From Azonexaceae bacterium (GTDB lineage Bacteria > Pseudomonadota > Gammaproteobacteria > Burkholderiales > Rhodocyclaceae), in the NCBI GenBank assembly GCA_009469665.1, contig SSTB01000094.1:1-10183 (forward strand): a stretch of DNA of 10,183 bases, in the 5' to 3' direction. Made by a program: the position numbers and the translations under genes. Shown here piece by piece: positions 1 through 6,968 of the stretch (its first letter is position 1; every line of letters begins with the position of its first letter). A model generated the notes under the pieces. That model was not told the origin of the DNA and made no database searches. It saw only the letters and a list, made by a program, of their open reading frames with translations.

Positions 1-818
1 CCGGCAGGCGCCTGGCCGAAGCGGCGGGTATGGCTGCTGCGGGCGGCCTCCAGGTGAGCGAGTGTCCGGCTGCGGCCACCGGGGTATTCCGGTGCGGCGG
101 GGAGGGCGCACTCGGGCCAGGCTTCCCGGGCGCTGGCGAAATCGAGGAGCAGGGGGGCGAGGGGGTGGGCGCCAGGGGTGCAGGCCAGCTCGATCTGGCC
201 CCGGTCGGCCAGGGCCCGGTAGCGGGGGATGAGGTTCTTGACCACGCCGCCCAGGGTGGTGAGCAGGCATTCCCGGTCAGCCAGGGTGAAGCCGGCGCCC
301 TTGGCCATCAGCTCGGGGATGGTGGCGCCGTCCCGGCGCAGGGTCTCGCCGCTCCAGGCCAGCAGATACCAGGTGGCGAGGTCGGCGAAGAAATGGCCGG
401 CCAGGTAGTCGATGCCGGGGCCGTCGTGGCTTTTGATGAAGGCGTGGATGTCCCGCAGGCGCCGATAGGGGGCGAAGGGCTCCAGCATGGTGGGGGCGTG
501 GCAGCGAAAGGCCATGTCCAGCAGCCAGTCGCGGTCCTGGCGGGCGAGGCGGTCCGGGTCGCGGCAGGCGGCGATGGCCAGCAGGGGGTCGCGCCAAATC
601 CCCGTGGCGAACTGGTCGGCGTAGTCCTCGATCTGGTCCAGCAGCACGGGCACGAAATTGACCGTGCAGCGGATGCCGGGGTGGCGCTCCAGGTGGCCGG
701 CCATGTCGGCGTAATCCTTGATGGCGTGGAGCAGCACCCAGGGCAGGACGAATTCGCCACTTTCCGGGTGCCGGTAATCCGGCTGATGCATGTGCCAGAG
801 GAAGGCGACTTCGGCCAT
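1..818 (-). CDS. GH57 family glycosidase (alpha-amylase/4-alpha-glucanotransferase-like), 3' part beyond window
   Basis: Partial gene: an open frame runs from the ATG at 816-818 to the left edge (272 codons, no stop). Seen: residues 9-15 read HMHQPDY, the N-terminal GH57 signature (HxHQP, conserved region 1). Residues 207-225 (GQIEL...HPLAPLL) match conserved region 2. Residues 251-273 (ARxxxxxxFGxxPxG type) lead into region 3, which in the family carries the nucleophile Glu but lies outside the window. Known: GH57 enzymes are retaining alpha-glucan hydrolases, transferases or branching enzymes acting in the cytoplasm; the short-loop pattern here resembles the COG1449 alpha-amylase group. The start lies 3 bp after the glgC stop and in the same frame, so the two genes are surely one operon and translation may be coupled. 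Inference: it trims or remodels glycogen or maltodextrin. Exact specificity cannot be told. No signal peptide is visible. Confidence 0.85.
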   Translation of the reverse strand, partial: MAEVAFLWHMHQPDYRHPESGEFVLPWVLLHAIKDYADMAGHLERHPGIRCTVNFVPVLLDQIEDYADQFATGIWRDPLLAIAACRDPDRLARQDRDWLLDMAFRCHAPTMLEPFAPYRRLRDIHAFIKSHDGPGIDYLAGHFFADLATWYLLAWSGETLRRDGATIPELMAKGAGFTLADRECLLTTLGGVVKNLIPRYRALADRGQIELACTPGAHPLAPLLLDFASAREAWPECALPAAPEYPGGRSRTLAHLEAARSSHTRRFGQAPA

Positions 819-821
819 GGA

Positions 822-2135
822 TTAGGCGGCGCCCTGGCCGAGCATTTCCGGCGTGATCAGGGTGATGCCCTTGGCGCTGACGTGGAAGCGGCGGCGATCG
901 TCCTCGGGATTGACGCCGGCCACCAGGCCTTCCGGGATGCGGCAGCGCTTGTCCACCACGCAGCGTTTGAGCACGGCGTGGCGGCCGATATCGACGTGGG
1001 GCAGGATGACCGAATCCTCAACCCGCGCCCAGCTATGGACGTGGACGTTGGAGAAGAGCATGGAACGCCGCACGCTGGCGCCGGAGACGATGCAGCCGCC
1101 GGAGACCAGGGAATCCACGGCGCTGCCCCGGCGGTCCGCGTCGTCGAAGACGAATTTGGCGGGGGGAAGCTGCTCCTGGTAGGTCCAGATGGGCCAGTCC
1201 TTGTCGTAGAGGTTGAGTTCCGGCGTCACCTTGGTCATTTCCATGTTCGCCTCCCAGTAGGCGTCGATGGTGCCCACGTCGCGCCAGTAGGGGATGTCGT
1301 CGGTCATGCCGACGCAGGAATCGGCGAAGCGGTGGGCGAAAACCCGGTAGCGGGGGACGATGTAGGGAATGATGTCCTTGCCGAAATCGCGGCTGGAGTC
1401 CTTGGTCAGGGCGTCCCGCTGCAACTGCTCGAAGAGGAAGCGGGCGTTGAAGATGTAGATGCCCATGGAGGCCAGGGCCCGGTCCGGCTGGCCGGGGATG
1501 GCCGGCGGATTTTGGGGCTTCTCGACAAATTCCACGACGCGGTCGCGCTCGTCTACGCCCATGACGCCGAACTCCCGGGCGTCAGCCAGGGGCACGTCGA
1601 TGCAGCCGACGGTCATGTCCGCCTGGCTCTTGGCGTGGAAGGCCAGCATGCGGCCGTAGTCCATCTTGTAGATGTGGTCGCCGGCGACGATGAGGATGTG
1701 CTCGGGGTCGTAACGGCGCAGGAAGTGCATGTTCTGATACACCGCATCCGCCGTGCCCTGGTACCACTGGGTCTCGTCGATCTGCTGCTGGGCGGGCAGG
1801 AGCTGGATGAACTCGTCGAAACGCCCGTCCAGGAAGCTCCAGCCGCGCTGGATGTGGCGGATCAGGCTGTGGGCCTTGTACTGCGTGGCCACGCCGATGC
1901 GGCGTATGCCGGAATTGACGCAGTTGGAAAGGGTGAAGTCGATGATGCGGAACTTGCCGGCGAAGGGCACCGCCGGCTTGGAGCGGTAGTCGGTGAGCTG
2001 CTTCAGGCGGCTGCCGCGGCCCCCGGCCAGGATGATGGCGAAGGTGTTGCGGGTGAGCTGGCTGATGAAGCGCATGTCGGTCTGCTCGCGCATCTCGCAG
2101 TAGGGCTGGTGCGGGCACTGGACGTTGTCAGGCAT
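822..2135 (-). CDS. glgC: Glucose-1-phosphate adenylyltransferase (ADP-glucose pyrophosphorylase)
   Basis: Makes ADP-glucose and PPi from ATP and glucose-1-phosphate, the committed step of bacterial glycogen synthesis, in the cytoplasm as a homotetramer. Seen, in 437 residues (E. coli has 431): nucleotide-binding [10 protein letters not shown] at 35-44; [12 protein letters not shown] at 61-72; WYQGTADAV at 124-132; catalytic Asp153 in [10 protein letters not shown]; glucose-1-phosphate Lys206 in [12 protein letters not shown] at 283-289; a C-terminal left-handed beta-helix from about 340 ([11 protein letters not shown], then hexapeptide-like repeats). The start at 2135 is supported by GGGAGG 6 nt upstream; the inner Met14 and Met21 have poor ribosome sites. 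Odd: the E. coli activator lysine (Lys39, in NKRAKP) aligns with Tyr50 (DYRSKP), so effector specificity may differ. The N-terminus is about 11 residues longer than in E. coli and carries Cys7 and Cys13. It heads an operon with the GH57 gene and is divergent from glgB. Confidence 0.97.
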   Translation of the reverse strand: MPDNVQCPHQPYCEMREQTDMRFISQLTRNTFAIILAGGRGSRLKQLTDYRSKPAVPFAGKFRIIDFTLSNCVNSGIRRIGVATQYKAHSLIRHIQRGWSFLDGRFDEFIQLLPAQQQIDETQWYQGTADAVYQNMHFLRRYDPEHILIVAGDHIYKMDYGRMLAFHAKSQADMTVGCIDVPLADAREFGVMGVDERDRVVEFVEKPQNPPAIPGQPDRALASMGIYIFNARFLFEQLQRDALTKDSSRDFGKDIIPYIVPRYRVFAHRFADSCVGMTDDIPYWRDVGTIDAYWEANMEMTKVTPELNLYDKDWPIWTYQEQLPPAKFVFDDADRRGSAVDSLVSGGCIVSGASVRRSMLFSNVHVHSWARVEDSVILPHVDIGRHAVLKRCVVDKRCRIPEGLVAGVNPEDDRRRFHVSAKGITLITPEMLGQGAA

Positions 2136-2188
2136 GGCGGGCCTCCCTTGGCTCTGGTTATGAGCTTATGATACCGCCGGGGGGAATG
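2136..2188. promoter_or_regulatory. Compact divergent control region between glgC and glgB
   Basis: Only 53 bp separate the glgC start (2135) from the preferred glgB start (2189). The transcription signals of both genes must lie here or inside the neighbouring coding sequence. A TATGAT hexamer (2167-2172, plus strand) matches 5 of 6 bases of a -10 box but has no well-placed -35: TTGGCT at 2148-2153 is only 13 bp away, and TTGTCA at 2125-2130 is too far. Toward glgC I see no convincing sigma70 pair. The region is inferred from gene layout; the individual boxes are weak. Confidence 0.4.
2142..2147 (-). promoter_or_regulatory. Ribosome binding site of glgC
   Basis: On the minus strand this reads GGGAGG, 6 nt before the ATG at 2135-2133. 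It is the only good Shine-Dalgarno near the possible glgC starts and therefore fixes the long N-terminus. Confidence 0.7.
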
Positions 2189-4072
2189 ATGTCGCTAAGA
2201 GAAGCGCTGTACCTGTTCAACGAAGGCCGCAATTTCTGCGCCTACGATTTTCTCGGCGCTCACCCGGACGAGGGCGGGGTCGTCTTCCGCGTCTGGGCGC
2301 CGCAGGCCACGGCGGTTTCGGTGATCGGCGAGTTCAACGCCTGGCAGCCGGGAGTCGATGGCTTGGTGTCCTTGGGGCCCTCGGGGGTGTGGGAAGGCCG
2401 GGTCACCGCCGCCAGGCCAGGGGCCCTCTACCGCTTCGCGGTCGCCGATCAGTGCGGCGCCCTGCGGGTGAAGTGCGACCCCTACGCCCGCGGCTTCGAG
2501 CTGAGGCCCGGGTCGGCGGCCTACGTCGTGGCGCCCTCGGCCTACGCCTGGGGCGACGGAGACTGGCTCGCCGCCCGGGCCGGGCGGGACTGGCTGCATG
2601 CCCCCATGAGCGTGTACGAAGTGCATGCCGGTTCCTGGATGCGCCATCCCGATGGCAGTCCCTATCTGTGGCGGGAGCTGGCCCAACGCCTGATCCCCTA
2701 CGCCGTGGACATGGGTTTCACCCACCTGGAACTCCTGCCCATCACCGAGCACCCCCTGGACGAGTCCTGGGGCTACCAGACCACCGGCTACTTTGCCCCC
2801 ACGGCGCGCTACGGCTCGCCGGACGATCTCAGGGCCTTCATCGACGCCTGCCACCAGGCGGGGCTGGGCGTCATCCTCGACTGGGTGCCGGGACACTTTC
2901 CCCAGGACGACTGGGCCCTGGCCCGCTACGACGGCAGCGCGCTCTACGAGCACGAAGACCCCCGCCAAGGCCTGCACGCCGATTGGGGCACCCACATCTT
3001 CAACTACGGCCGCCACGAGGTGCATAGCTTCCTCCTCTCCTCGGCCCACTGGTGGTTGTCCCAATTCCACTTCGACGGCCTGCGGGTCGACGCCGTCGCC
3101 TCCATGCTTTACCTCGACTACTCACGCAAGGCGGGCGAATGGCTACCCAATCGCCACGGCGGGCGGGAGAACCTGGAAGCCATCGACTTTCTCAAGGCCC
3201 TGAATACCCTGGTCCATGGCGAATTCCCCGGCGCCCTGACCCTGGCCGAGGAATCCACTTCCTGGCCCCAGGTCTCGCGGCCCACCTGGCTGGGGGGCCT
3301 GGGCTTCTCCATGAAGTGGAACATGGGCTGGATGAACGACAGCCTGCGCTACTTCGCCCGCGACCCAGTACACCGCCGCTGGCACCACGACGAACTCACC
3401 TTCGGTCAGATGTACGCCTACAGCGAAAATTTCGTCCTGCCCCTTTCCCACGACGAAGTCGTCCATGGCAAGGGCTCTCTCCTGGGCAAGATGCCCGGCG
3501 ACCCCTGGCAGCGCCTGGCCAATCTGCGGCTCCTGCTGGCCGCCCAGGCCCTCAGCCCCGGCAAGAAGCTCCTCTTCATGGGGGGGGAATTCGGCCAGAT
3601 GCGGGAGTGGTCGGAAAGGCGGGAACTCGACTGGTTCCTGCTGGCCGAGGATGGCCACGCCGGAGTGCAGCGCCTGGTGGCGGACCTCAACCACCTGCAT
3701 CGCGAGCGCCCGGCCCTGCACGAACTGGATTTCGACCCCGCCGGGTTCCACTGGATCGACTGCCACGACAACGCCCATTCGGTCCTGGCCTGGTTGCGCA
3801 TCGCCCGGGACGGGAGCTTCGTCGTGGTGGCGGCCAATTTCACCCCGGAGCCCCAGCGTGGCTACCGCCTGGGGGTTCCCGGCACAGGCCCCTACGTCGA
3901 AATCTTCAACAGCGATTCCGTCCATTACGGCGGCAGCAACCTGGGCAACGGCCTGGGGCTGACCGCCTGGGACGAGCCCTGGATGAGTCAGCCCGCTTCG
4001 CTGACCCTCAGCCTGCCTCCCCTGGGCTGTGTGGTTCTGACCCCGGTTCCCGGTCGGCCGGGCAGCCTCTGA
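2189..4072 (+). CDS. glgB: 1,4-alpha-glucan branching enzyme (GH13)
   Basis: Cuts alpha-1,4 chains and re-attaches them by alpha-1,6 bonds to branch glycogen. Numbering from the upstream ATG at 2168: a CBM48/E-set domain at about 20-115 ([22 protein letters not shown]), then the GH13 barrel with ELLPITEHP (188-196), region I DWVPGHFP (238-245), nucleophile Asp308 in GLRVDAV, acid/base Glu361 in LAEEST and Asp429 in [11 protein letters not shown], then an all-beta C-terminal domain. Against the 728-residue E. coli enzyme it lacks the extra N1 module (short form). Start choice: ATGs lie at 2168, 2186 and 2189. I prefer 2189 (MSLREALY, 627 aa) because the G-run at 2179-2183 sits 5 nt upstream of it, while 2168 has only a weak GAG 3 nt away. 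A G8 run at 3580-3587 encodes the MGGEFGQ segment. Divergent from glgC, convergent with glk. Function is certain; start is moderately sure. Confidence 0.96.
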   Translation: MSLREALYLFNEGRNFCAYDFLGAHPDEGGVVFRVWAPQATAVSVIGEFNAWQPGVDGLVSLGPSGVWEGRVTAARPGALYRFAVADQCGALRVKCDPYARGFELRPGSAAYVVAPSAYAWGDGDWLAARAGRDWLHAPMSVYEVHAGSWMRHPDGSPYLWRELAQRLIPYAVDMGFTHLELLPITEHPLDESWGYQTTGYFAPTARYGSPDDLRAFIDACHQAGLGVILDWVPGHFPQDDWALARYDGSALYEHEDPRQGLHADWGTHIFNYGRHEVHSFLLSSAHWWLSQFHFDGLRVDAVASMLYLDYSRKAGEWLPNRHGGRENLEAIDFLKALNTLVHGEFPGALTLAEESTSWPQVSRPTWLGGLGFSMKWNMGWMNDSLRYFARDPVHRRWHHDELTFGQMYAYSENFVLPLSHDEVVHGKGSLLGKMPGDPWQRLANLRLLLAAQALSPGKKLLFMGGEFGQMREWSERRELDWFLLAEDGHAGVQRLVADLNHLHRERPALHELDFDPAGFHWIDCHDNAHSVLAWLRIARDGSFVVVAANFTPEPQRGYRLGVPGTGPYVEIFNSDSVHYGGSNLGNGLGLTAWDEPWMSQPASLTLSLPPLGCVVLTPVPGRPGSL

Positions 4073-4094
4073 GCCACCGGGCCGCCGGCCGGCT
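4072..4094. terminator. Possible weak hairpin between convergent glgB and glk
   Basis: Just after the glgB stop, AGCC + CCGG can pair with CCGG + GGCT (4072-4075 and 4077-4080 with 4085-4088 and 4091-4094, loop GCCG). The stem is broken by a small internal loop. Another 5-bp stem, CCCGG/CCGGG (4049-4053/4058-4062), lies in the last glgB codons. Neither is followed by a T-run in either direction. The placement in a 36-bp convergent gap suggests a terminator; the structure alone does not prove it. Confidence 0.3.
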
Positions 4095-4108
4095 GGGGCG
4101 CGGGGCGC

Positions 4109-5059
4109 TCAGGAAGCCGTTCCGGACTGCTGCGCGGCCAGGGCCAGGGCGCCCAGCAGGCCGAGGCGCTCGTCGCGGATCAGGTGGATTGGCATTTTCT
4201 CGGCGAGGCCCGCGTGTTCGCGCTTATCGCGAAAGGCCCTGATGAAGGGTTCCGGCGAGAGCGCCGGCAGGAGTTTGGCCGCTACGCCTCCCGCCAGATA
4301 GACCCCGCCCCGGGCCAGCCACTGCAAGGCCAGATCTCCCGCGAAGGCACCCAGGGCCGCGAGCCAGAAGGCCACGGTCCTTTCGGCCTCCTCATCGCCG
4401 GCCAGGGCGGCGATGCCGATTTCTTCCGGCGGCAATTCGGCACCGGTCAGAAAACTGTGGATGCGGGCCAGGCCGGGCCCGGAGAGGACGTCTTCCGCGG
4501 TGACGCGCCCGGAACGCTCGGCGAGATAAGACGCCAGGGCACGCTGTTCCGCTGTCTGGGGAGAAAAGCCGGCGTGGCCGCCTTCGCCGGGGACGACGCG
4601 GTAGTGTCCTTCCGACCAGACCTGGCCGGCGACGCCCAGCCCGGTACCGGCACCCAGGATCAGTCGGGGCGCCCGACCCCGCGGTACCCCGTCCTGCAGG
4701 GAGAGCACCGCGTTGCCGCCCAGGAAGTCGATGCCCTGGGCTGCGGCGGCAAAATCATTGACCAGGCGCAACTGCCCGATGGCAAAGCGCTTCTCCAGCG
4801 CGTCGGCGTCGAGGTGCCAGGGCCGGTAGGTCAGCCGGGCGCTACGCCCCTCCACCGGGCCGGCCACGCCGAAACAGGCGGCGACGACGGGTTTGTCGTA
4901 GCCGTGCAAAAAAGTCGCCAGGATTTCCTCGAACTGGTCGTAGTCCTGACTGGCGAAGCGCTCCTCCCGGACGATTCCTGGATAGCCACGACGCACTTCG
5001 GTCAGGGCAAGCAGAGTCTTGGTTCCCCCCAGGTCGCCGCCAAGCAGGGTGATGGGCAT
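4109..5059 (-). CDS. glk: Glucokinase (proteobacterial Glk type)
   Basis: Phosphorylates glucose with ATP to glucose-6-phosphate in the cytoplasm. Seen in 316 residues (E. coli Glk has 321): the phosphate-binding DLGGTKT at 9-15, FGVAGPV at 63-69, LVNDFAA with catalytic-base Asp102 (E. coli Asp100), LGAGTGLGV at 135-143, and the sugar-binding PGEGGH with Glu159 and His162 (E. coli Glu157/His160), plus Glu189 before VLSGPGL (E. coli Glu187). Start: the ATG at 5057-5059 follows AAGGAGG by 6 nt. Two in-frame ATGs upstream (5065 and 5095) are rejected because one abuts the ribosome site and the other precedes it. The gene converges with glgB; the next gene upstream on its strand lies 206 bp away, so it probably has its own promoter. 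In context it feeds sugar phosphate towards glycogen or recycles glucose released from it. There is no ROK-type cysteine zinc motif. Confidence 0.95.
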   Translation of the reverse strand: MPITLLGGDLGGTKTLLALTEVRRGYPGIVREERFASQDYDQFEEILATFLHGYDKPVVAACFGVAGPVEGRSARLTYRPWHLDADALEKRFAIGQLRLVNDFAAAAQGIDFLGGNAVLSLQDGVPRGRAPRLILGAGTGLGVAGQVWSEGHYRVVPGEGGHAGFSPQTAEQRALASYLAERSGRVTAEDVLSGPGLARIHSFLTGAELPPEEIGIAALAGDEEAERTVAFWLAALGAFAGDLALQWLARGGVYLAGGVAAKLLPALSPEPFIRAFRDKREHAGLAEKMPIHLIRDERLGLLGALALAAQQSGTAS

Positions 5060-5065
5060 GGACAT

Positions 5066-5072
5066 CCTCCTT
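5066..5072 (-). promoter_or_regulatory. Ribosome binding site of glk
   Basis: Reads AAGGAGG on the minus strand, 6 nt before the ATG at 5059. It decides the start against the longer in-frame options at 5065 and 5095. Confidence 0.85.
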
Positions 5073-5090
5073 GTGGAATACCTTTCATAA

Positions 5091-5120
5091 TGCATAGAAG
5101 TGGGCGTGGCTGCAATTCAA
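5091..5120 (-). promoter_or_regulatory. glk: Candidate glk promoter
   Basis: On the minus strand TTGAAT (5120-5115; 4 of 6 to TTGACA) is followed after 18 bp by TATGCA (5096-5091), a poor -10. It would start transcription some 24 nt before the glk ATG. The -35 overlaps an imperfect inverted repeat at 5112-5118/5124-5129 that could be an operator. It lies in an AT-richer patch than its surroundings. By eye only; weak. Confidence 0.3.
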
Positions 5121-5164
5121 ATCGAATGCTGCGCTGCTGAGGGAGGCCTGGGTTCGGCGTGTGC

Positions 5165-5253
5165 GGCGCGTGAAGCGCCCGGTCCCCGTGGGTTCCTCTC
5201 TCCCGCAGGCGGGGAAGGGGGCGGCGGAGAGGGGCGCATCCGCGCCCTTCTCC
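5165..5253. repeat. Cluster of hairpins in the glk/Sel1 intergenic gap
   Basis: The 206-bp gap at 5060-5265 contains no convincing gene. Its Sel1-proximal half has three inverted repeats: GGCGC/GCGCC at 5165-5169/5175-5179 (perfect, loop GTGAA); an imperfect CTCCCG/CGGGGA-type stem around 5197-5218; and a long 12-pair stem at 5226-5237/5242-5253. It might be a structured 3' untranslated region or a REP-like dispersed element; the copy number elsewhere is unknown from one window. Confidence 0.4.
5226..5253 (-). terminator. Likely hairpin terminator after the Sel1-repeat gene
   Basis: A 12-position stem (5226-5237 with 5242-5253), tetraloop ATCC, lies 13-40 nt past the Sel1 gene stop. All pairs are Watson-Crick except 5231/5248, which is G-U on the plus strand and C-A on the minus. 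No T-run follows on either strand, so it may act as an RNA 3'-end stabiliser or a Rho-linked end rather than a classical intrinsic terminator. Confidence 0.45.
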
Positions 5254-5265
5254 GGGGGGCGGAAA

Positions 5266-6075
5266 TCAGGGGGCTTCTTCCGCCGCCAGGGCGGCCAGGG
5301 CGGCCGGGTAGCGCTGGGCGGCCGCCTTGCGTAGCCAGGCGAGGCTCGCCTCCCGGTCGCGGGGCTGACCCCGCCCGGTGCGGGCCATGACCGCGATGGC
5401 GTACTGGGCCTCTGCCTCGCCGGCCTGGGCAGAAAGCAGGAAGAGGCGGGCCGCTTCGTCCAGGTTGCGCTCCACCCCCCGGCCGGCCTCGAACATCCAG
5501 GCCAGACGCGTGCGGGCCGTGGCGTCGCCGGCTTCGGCCAGCGAGCGATAAATTGCGGCAGCCTCGGCATGGCGCCCCGCGCTGCTCAGGATTTCAGCCC
5601 GTTCGAAGGGAGTGGGCTCCCGCTCAGGTTTGTCCAGGCTGGCCAAGCGGGCCGCGGCCTCCCGGTCACCGCCTTCGGCCGCGAGGCTGAGATAGTGGCG
5701 GGCCCGGTCCACGTCCCGCGGGATCGCGCCGCCGCTGCTGTACAGCATGCCCAACCGGTACTGGGCCTTGAAGCCGCCGGCGTTGGCTGCCGCGATGTAC
5801 AGGGCCTCGGCCTTTTTCATGTCACGGGGCTCGCCTAGACCGTCCTCGGCAAGGATGCCCAGATTGAAGAGGGCATCCGGGTTGCCCAGGCCGGCGAGGA
5901 CTTCCCAGATGCGCCGGGCACTGTCGTACTGGGCCATCTTGAACTCGGCGTAAGCCTTGTAATTGCCCATGGCCGGATTCTTGATCCAGTCTTCGGCGGT
6001 ACTGTCCTGGCTGCGGGCGGGAAAGGCGGCGAAGAGCGCAAGGGCGAGGACGGTGCAGCGGGCTTGGAGGCGCAT
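5266..6075 (-). CDS. Secreted Sel1-like (TPR-related) repeat protein
   Basis: 269 residues. Seen: a signal-peptide-like N-terminus (positive residues Arg2 and Arg6, hydrophobic TVLALALFAAF at 8-18, then small residues; probable cut near 22), so the protein is probably periplasmic. There is no lipobox cysteine at the cut. After this come alpha/alpha repeats of the Sel1 type, about 36 residues each: roughly 65-100 (ALFNLGILAEDGLG...), 101-137 (AQYRLGMLYSSGG...), 184-220 (ARTRLAWMFEAGRG...) and 221-255 (AQYAIAVMARTGRG...), with a spacer at 145-165 and a more TPR-like unit at about 160-183. Known: Sel1 repeats form protein-binding solenoids, often in adaptor roles; no enzyme activity is implied. 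It starts 77 bp after thyA on the same strand and could be co-transcribed with it. No good ribosome site precedes the ATG at 6075, but the signal peptide supports this start. The partner is unknown. Confidence 0.85.
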   Translation of the reverse strand: MRLQARCTVLALALFAAFPARSQDSTAEDWIKNPAMGNYKAYAEFKMAQYDSARRIWEVLAGLGNPDALFNLGILAEDGLGEPRDMKKAEALYIAAANAGGFKAQYRLGMLYSSGGAIPRDVDRARHYLSLAAEGGDREAAARLASLDKPEREPTPFERAEILSSAGRHAEAAAIYRSLAEAGDATARTRLAWMFEAGRGVERNLDEAARLFLLSAQAGEAEAQYAIAVMARTGRGQPRDREASLAWLRKAAAQRYPAALAALAAEEAP

Positions 6076-6152
6076 GGCGGTCGGCGGGAAGGATGAGGTG
6101 TCCGGTGGACCGCCCGCCGGGCGCCGGGTTCAGAGGAACACCGTCGGGGCGG

Positions 6153-6968
6153 CTAGACCGCCACCGGCGCCGGAATGTGGGGATGGGGGTCGTAGCCTTC
6201 GAGGCGGAAGTCGTCGAAGCGGAAGGCGAACAAGTCGCGCACCGTGGGGTCGAGCACCATGGTCGGCAGAGGCCTCGGTTCGCGGGAGAGTTGCAGGCTG
6301 GCTTGTTCAAAATGGTTGCTGTACAGATGGGCGTCGCCGAAGGTGTGCACGAAATCCCCCGGTGCGTAGTCGCAGACCTGGGCGAGCATCAGGGTGAGCA
6401 GGGCGTAGGAGGCGATGTTGAAGGGCACGCCGAGGAAGATGTCGGCGCTGCGCTGGTAGAGCTGGCAGGAGAGGCGGCGCTTGCCCCCCGGTACAGCGGG
6501 GGGGGCCACGTAGAACTGGAAGAGGCAGTGGCAGGGCGGCAGGGCCATGCGATCCACGTCGGCGGGATTCCAGGCGCTGACCAGATGGCGGCGGGAATCC
6601 GGGTTGTGCCTGAGTCCTTCGACCAGTTGGGTGATCTGGTCCAGGGTGCGCCCGTCGGGGCATTCCCAGCGCCGCCACTGGCGGCCGTAGACCGGGCCCA
6701 GTTCGCCCTCGGCGTCGGCCCATTCGTCCCAGATGCGCACGCCGTTTTCCTTCAGGTAGCGGATATTGGTGTCGCCCTGCAGGAACCACAGCAGTTCGTG
6801 GACGATGGACTTCAGGTGCAGCTTCTTGGTCGTGACCAGGGGGAAGCCGCGGGCGAGGTCGAAGCGCATCTGCCACCCGAAGACCGAACGGGTGCCGGTG
6901 CCGGTGCGGTCGGACTTGTCGTGGCCGTTGTCGAGGACATGGCGCATCAGGTCGAGGTAGGGCTGCAT
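6153..6968 (-). CDS. thyA: Thymidylate synthase
   Basis: Converts dUMP and methylene-tetrahydrofolate to dTMP and dihydrofolate, the de novo thymidylate step. Seen in 271 residues (E. coli has 264): RTGTGT at 21-26 with the phosphate Arg21; WDEWAD at 80-85; Arg126-Arg127; nucleophile Cys146 in [16 protein letters not shown] at 167-176; FNIASYA at 183-189 with Asn184; HLYSNH at 214-219; a C-terminal APVAV close to the E. coli APVAI. The 7-residue excess lies between QFYV and LSCQL (residues 155-165, [11 protein letters not shown]), where E. coli has only ADGK. It is encoded by a C8 and a G6 run. The start at 6968 is preceded by AGGA, 8 nt upstream. The 5' region is shared with the divergent peptidase gene; the Sel1-repeat gene follows downstream. 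No folA neighbour is visible. Confidence 0.97.
   Translation of the reverse strand: MQPYLDLMRHVLDNGHDKSDRTGTGTRSVFGWQMRFDLARGFPLVTTKKLHLKSIVHELLWFLQGDTNIRYLKENGVRIWDEWADAEGELGPVYGRQWRRWECPDGRTLDQITQLVEGLRHNPDSRRHLVSAWNPADVDRMALPPCHCLFQFYVAPPAVPGGKRRLSCQLYQRSADIFLGVPFNIASYALLTLMLAQVCDYAPGDFVHTFGDAHLYSNHFEQASLQLSREPRPLPTMVLDPTVRDLFAFRFDDFRLEGYDPHPHIPAPVAV

Noticed and set aside
30..2171. A 713-codon open frame on the plus strand antisense to glgC and the GH57 gene
   Set aside because: It is complementary to two unmistakable enzyme genes whose GC-rich third positions suppress stops on the opposite strand. Its translation is low-complexity (Gly, Ala, Val, Asp, His) without recognisable motifs.
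2195..3925. Long minus-strand open frames (291 and 260 codons) opposite glgB
   Set aside because: Codon shadows of glgB; no family motif and composition typical of antisense reading in GC-rich DNA.
5060..5095. Longer glk start at 5095
   Set aside because: It would place the strong AAGGAGG inside the coding sequence, and the added residues (MHYERYSTRR) are not family-like.
4184..5140. A 318-codon plus-strand frame opposite glk
   Set aside because: The minus strand encodes a complete glucokinase with all active-site residues. The opposite frame shows only shadow-like composition.
6148..6162. GGCGG/CCGCC hairpin at the thyA stop codon
   Set aside because: Five base pairs with the stop codon in the loop and no T-run; too short to call in such GC-rich sequence.
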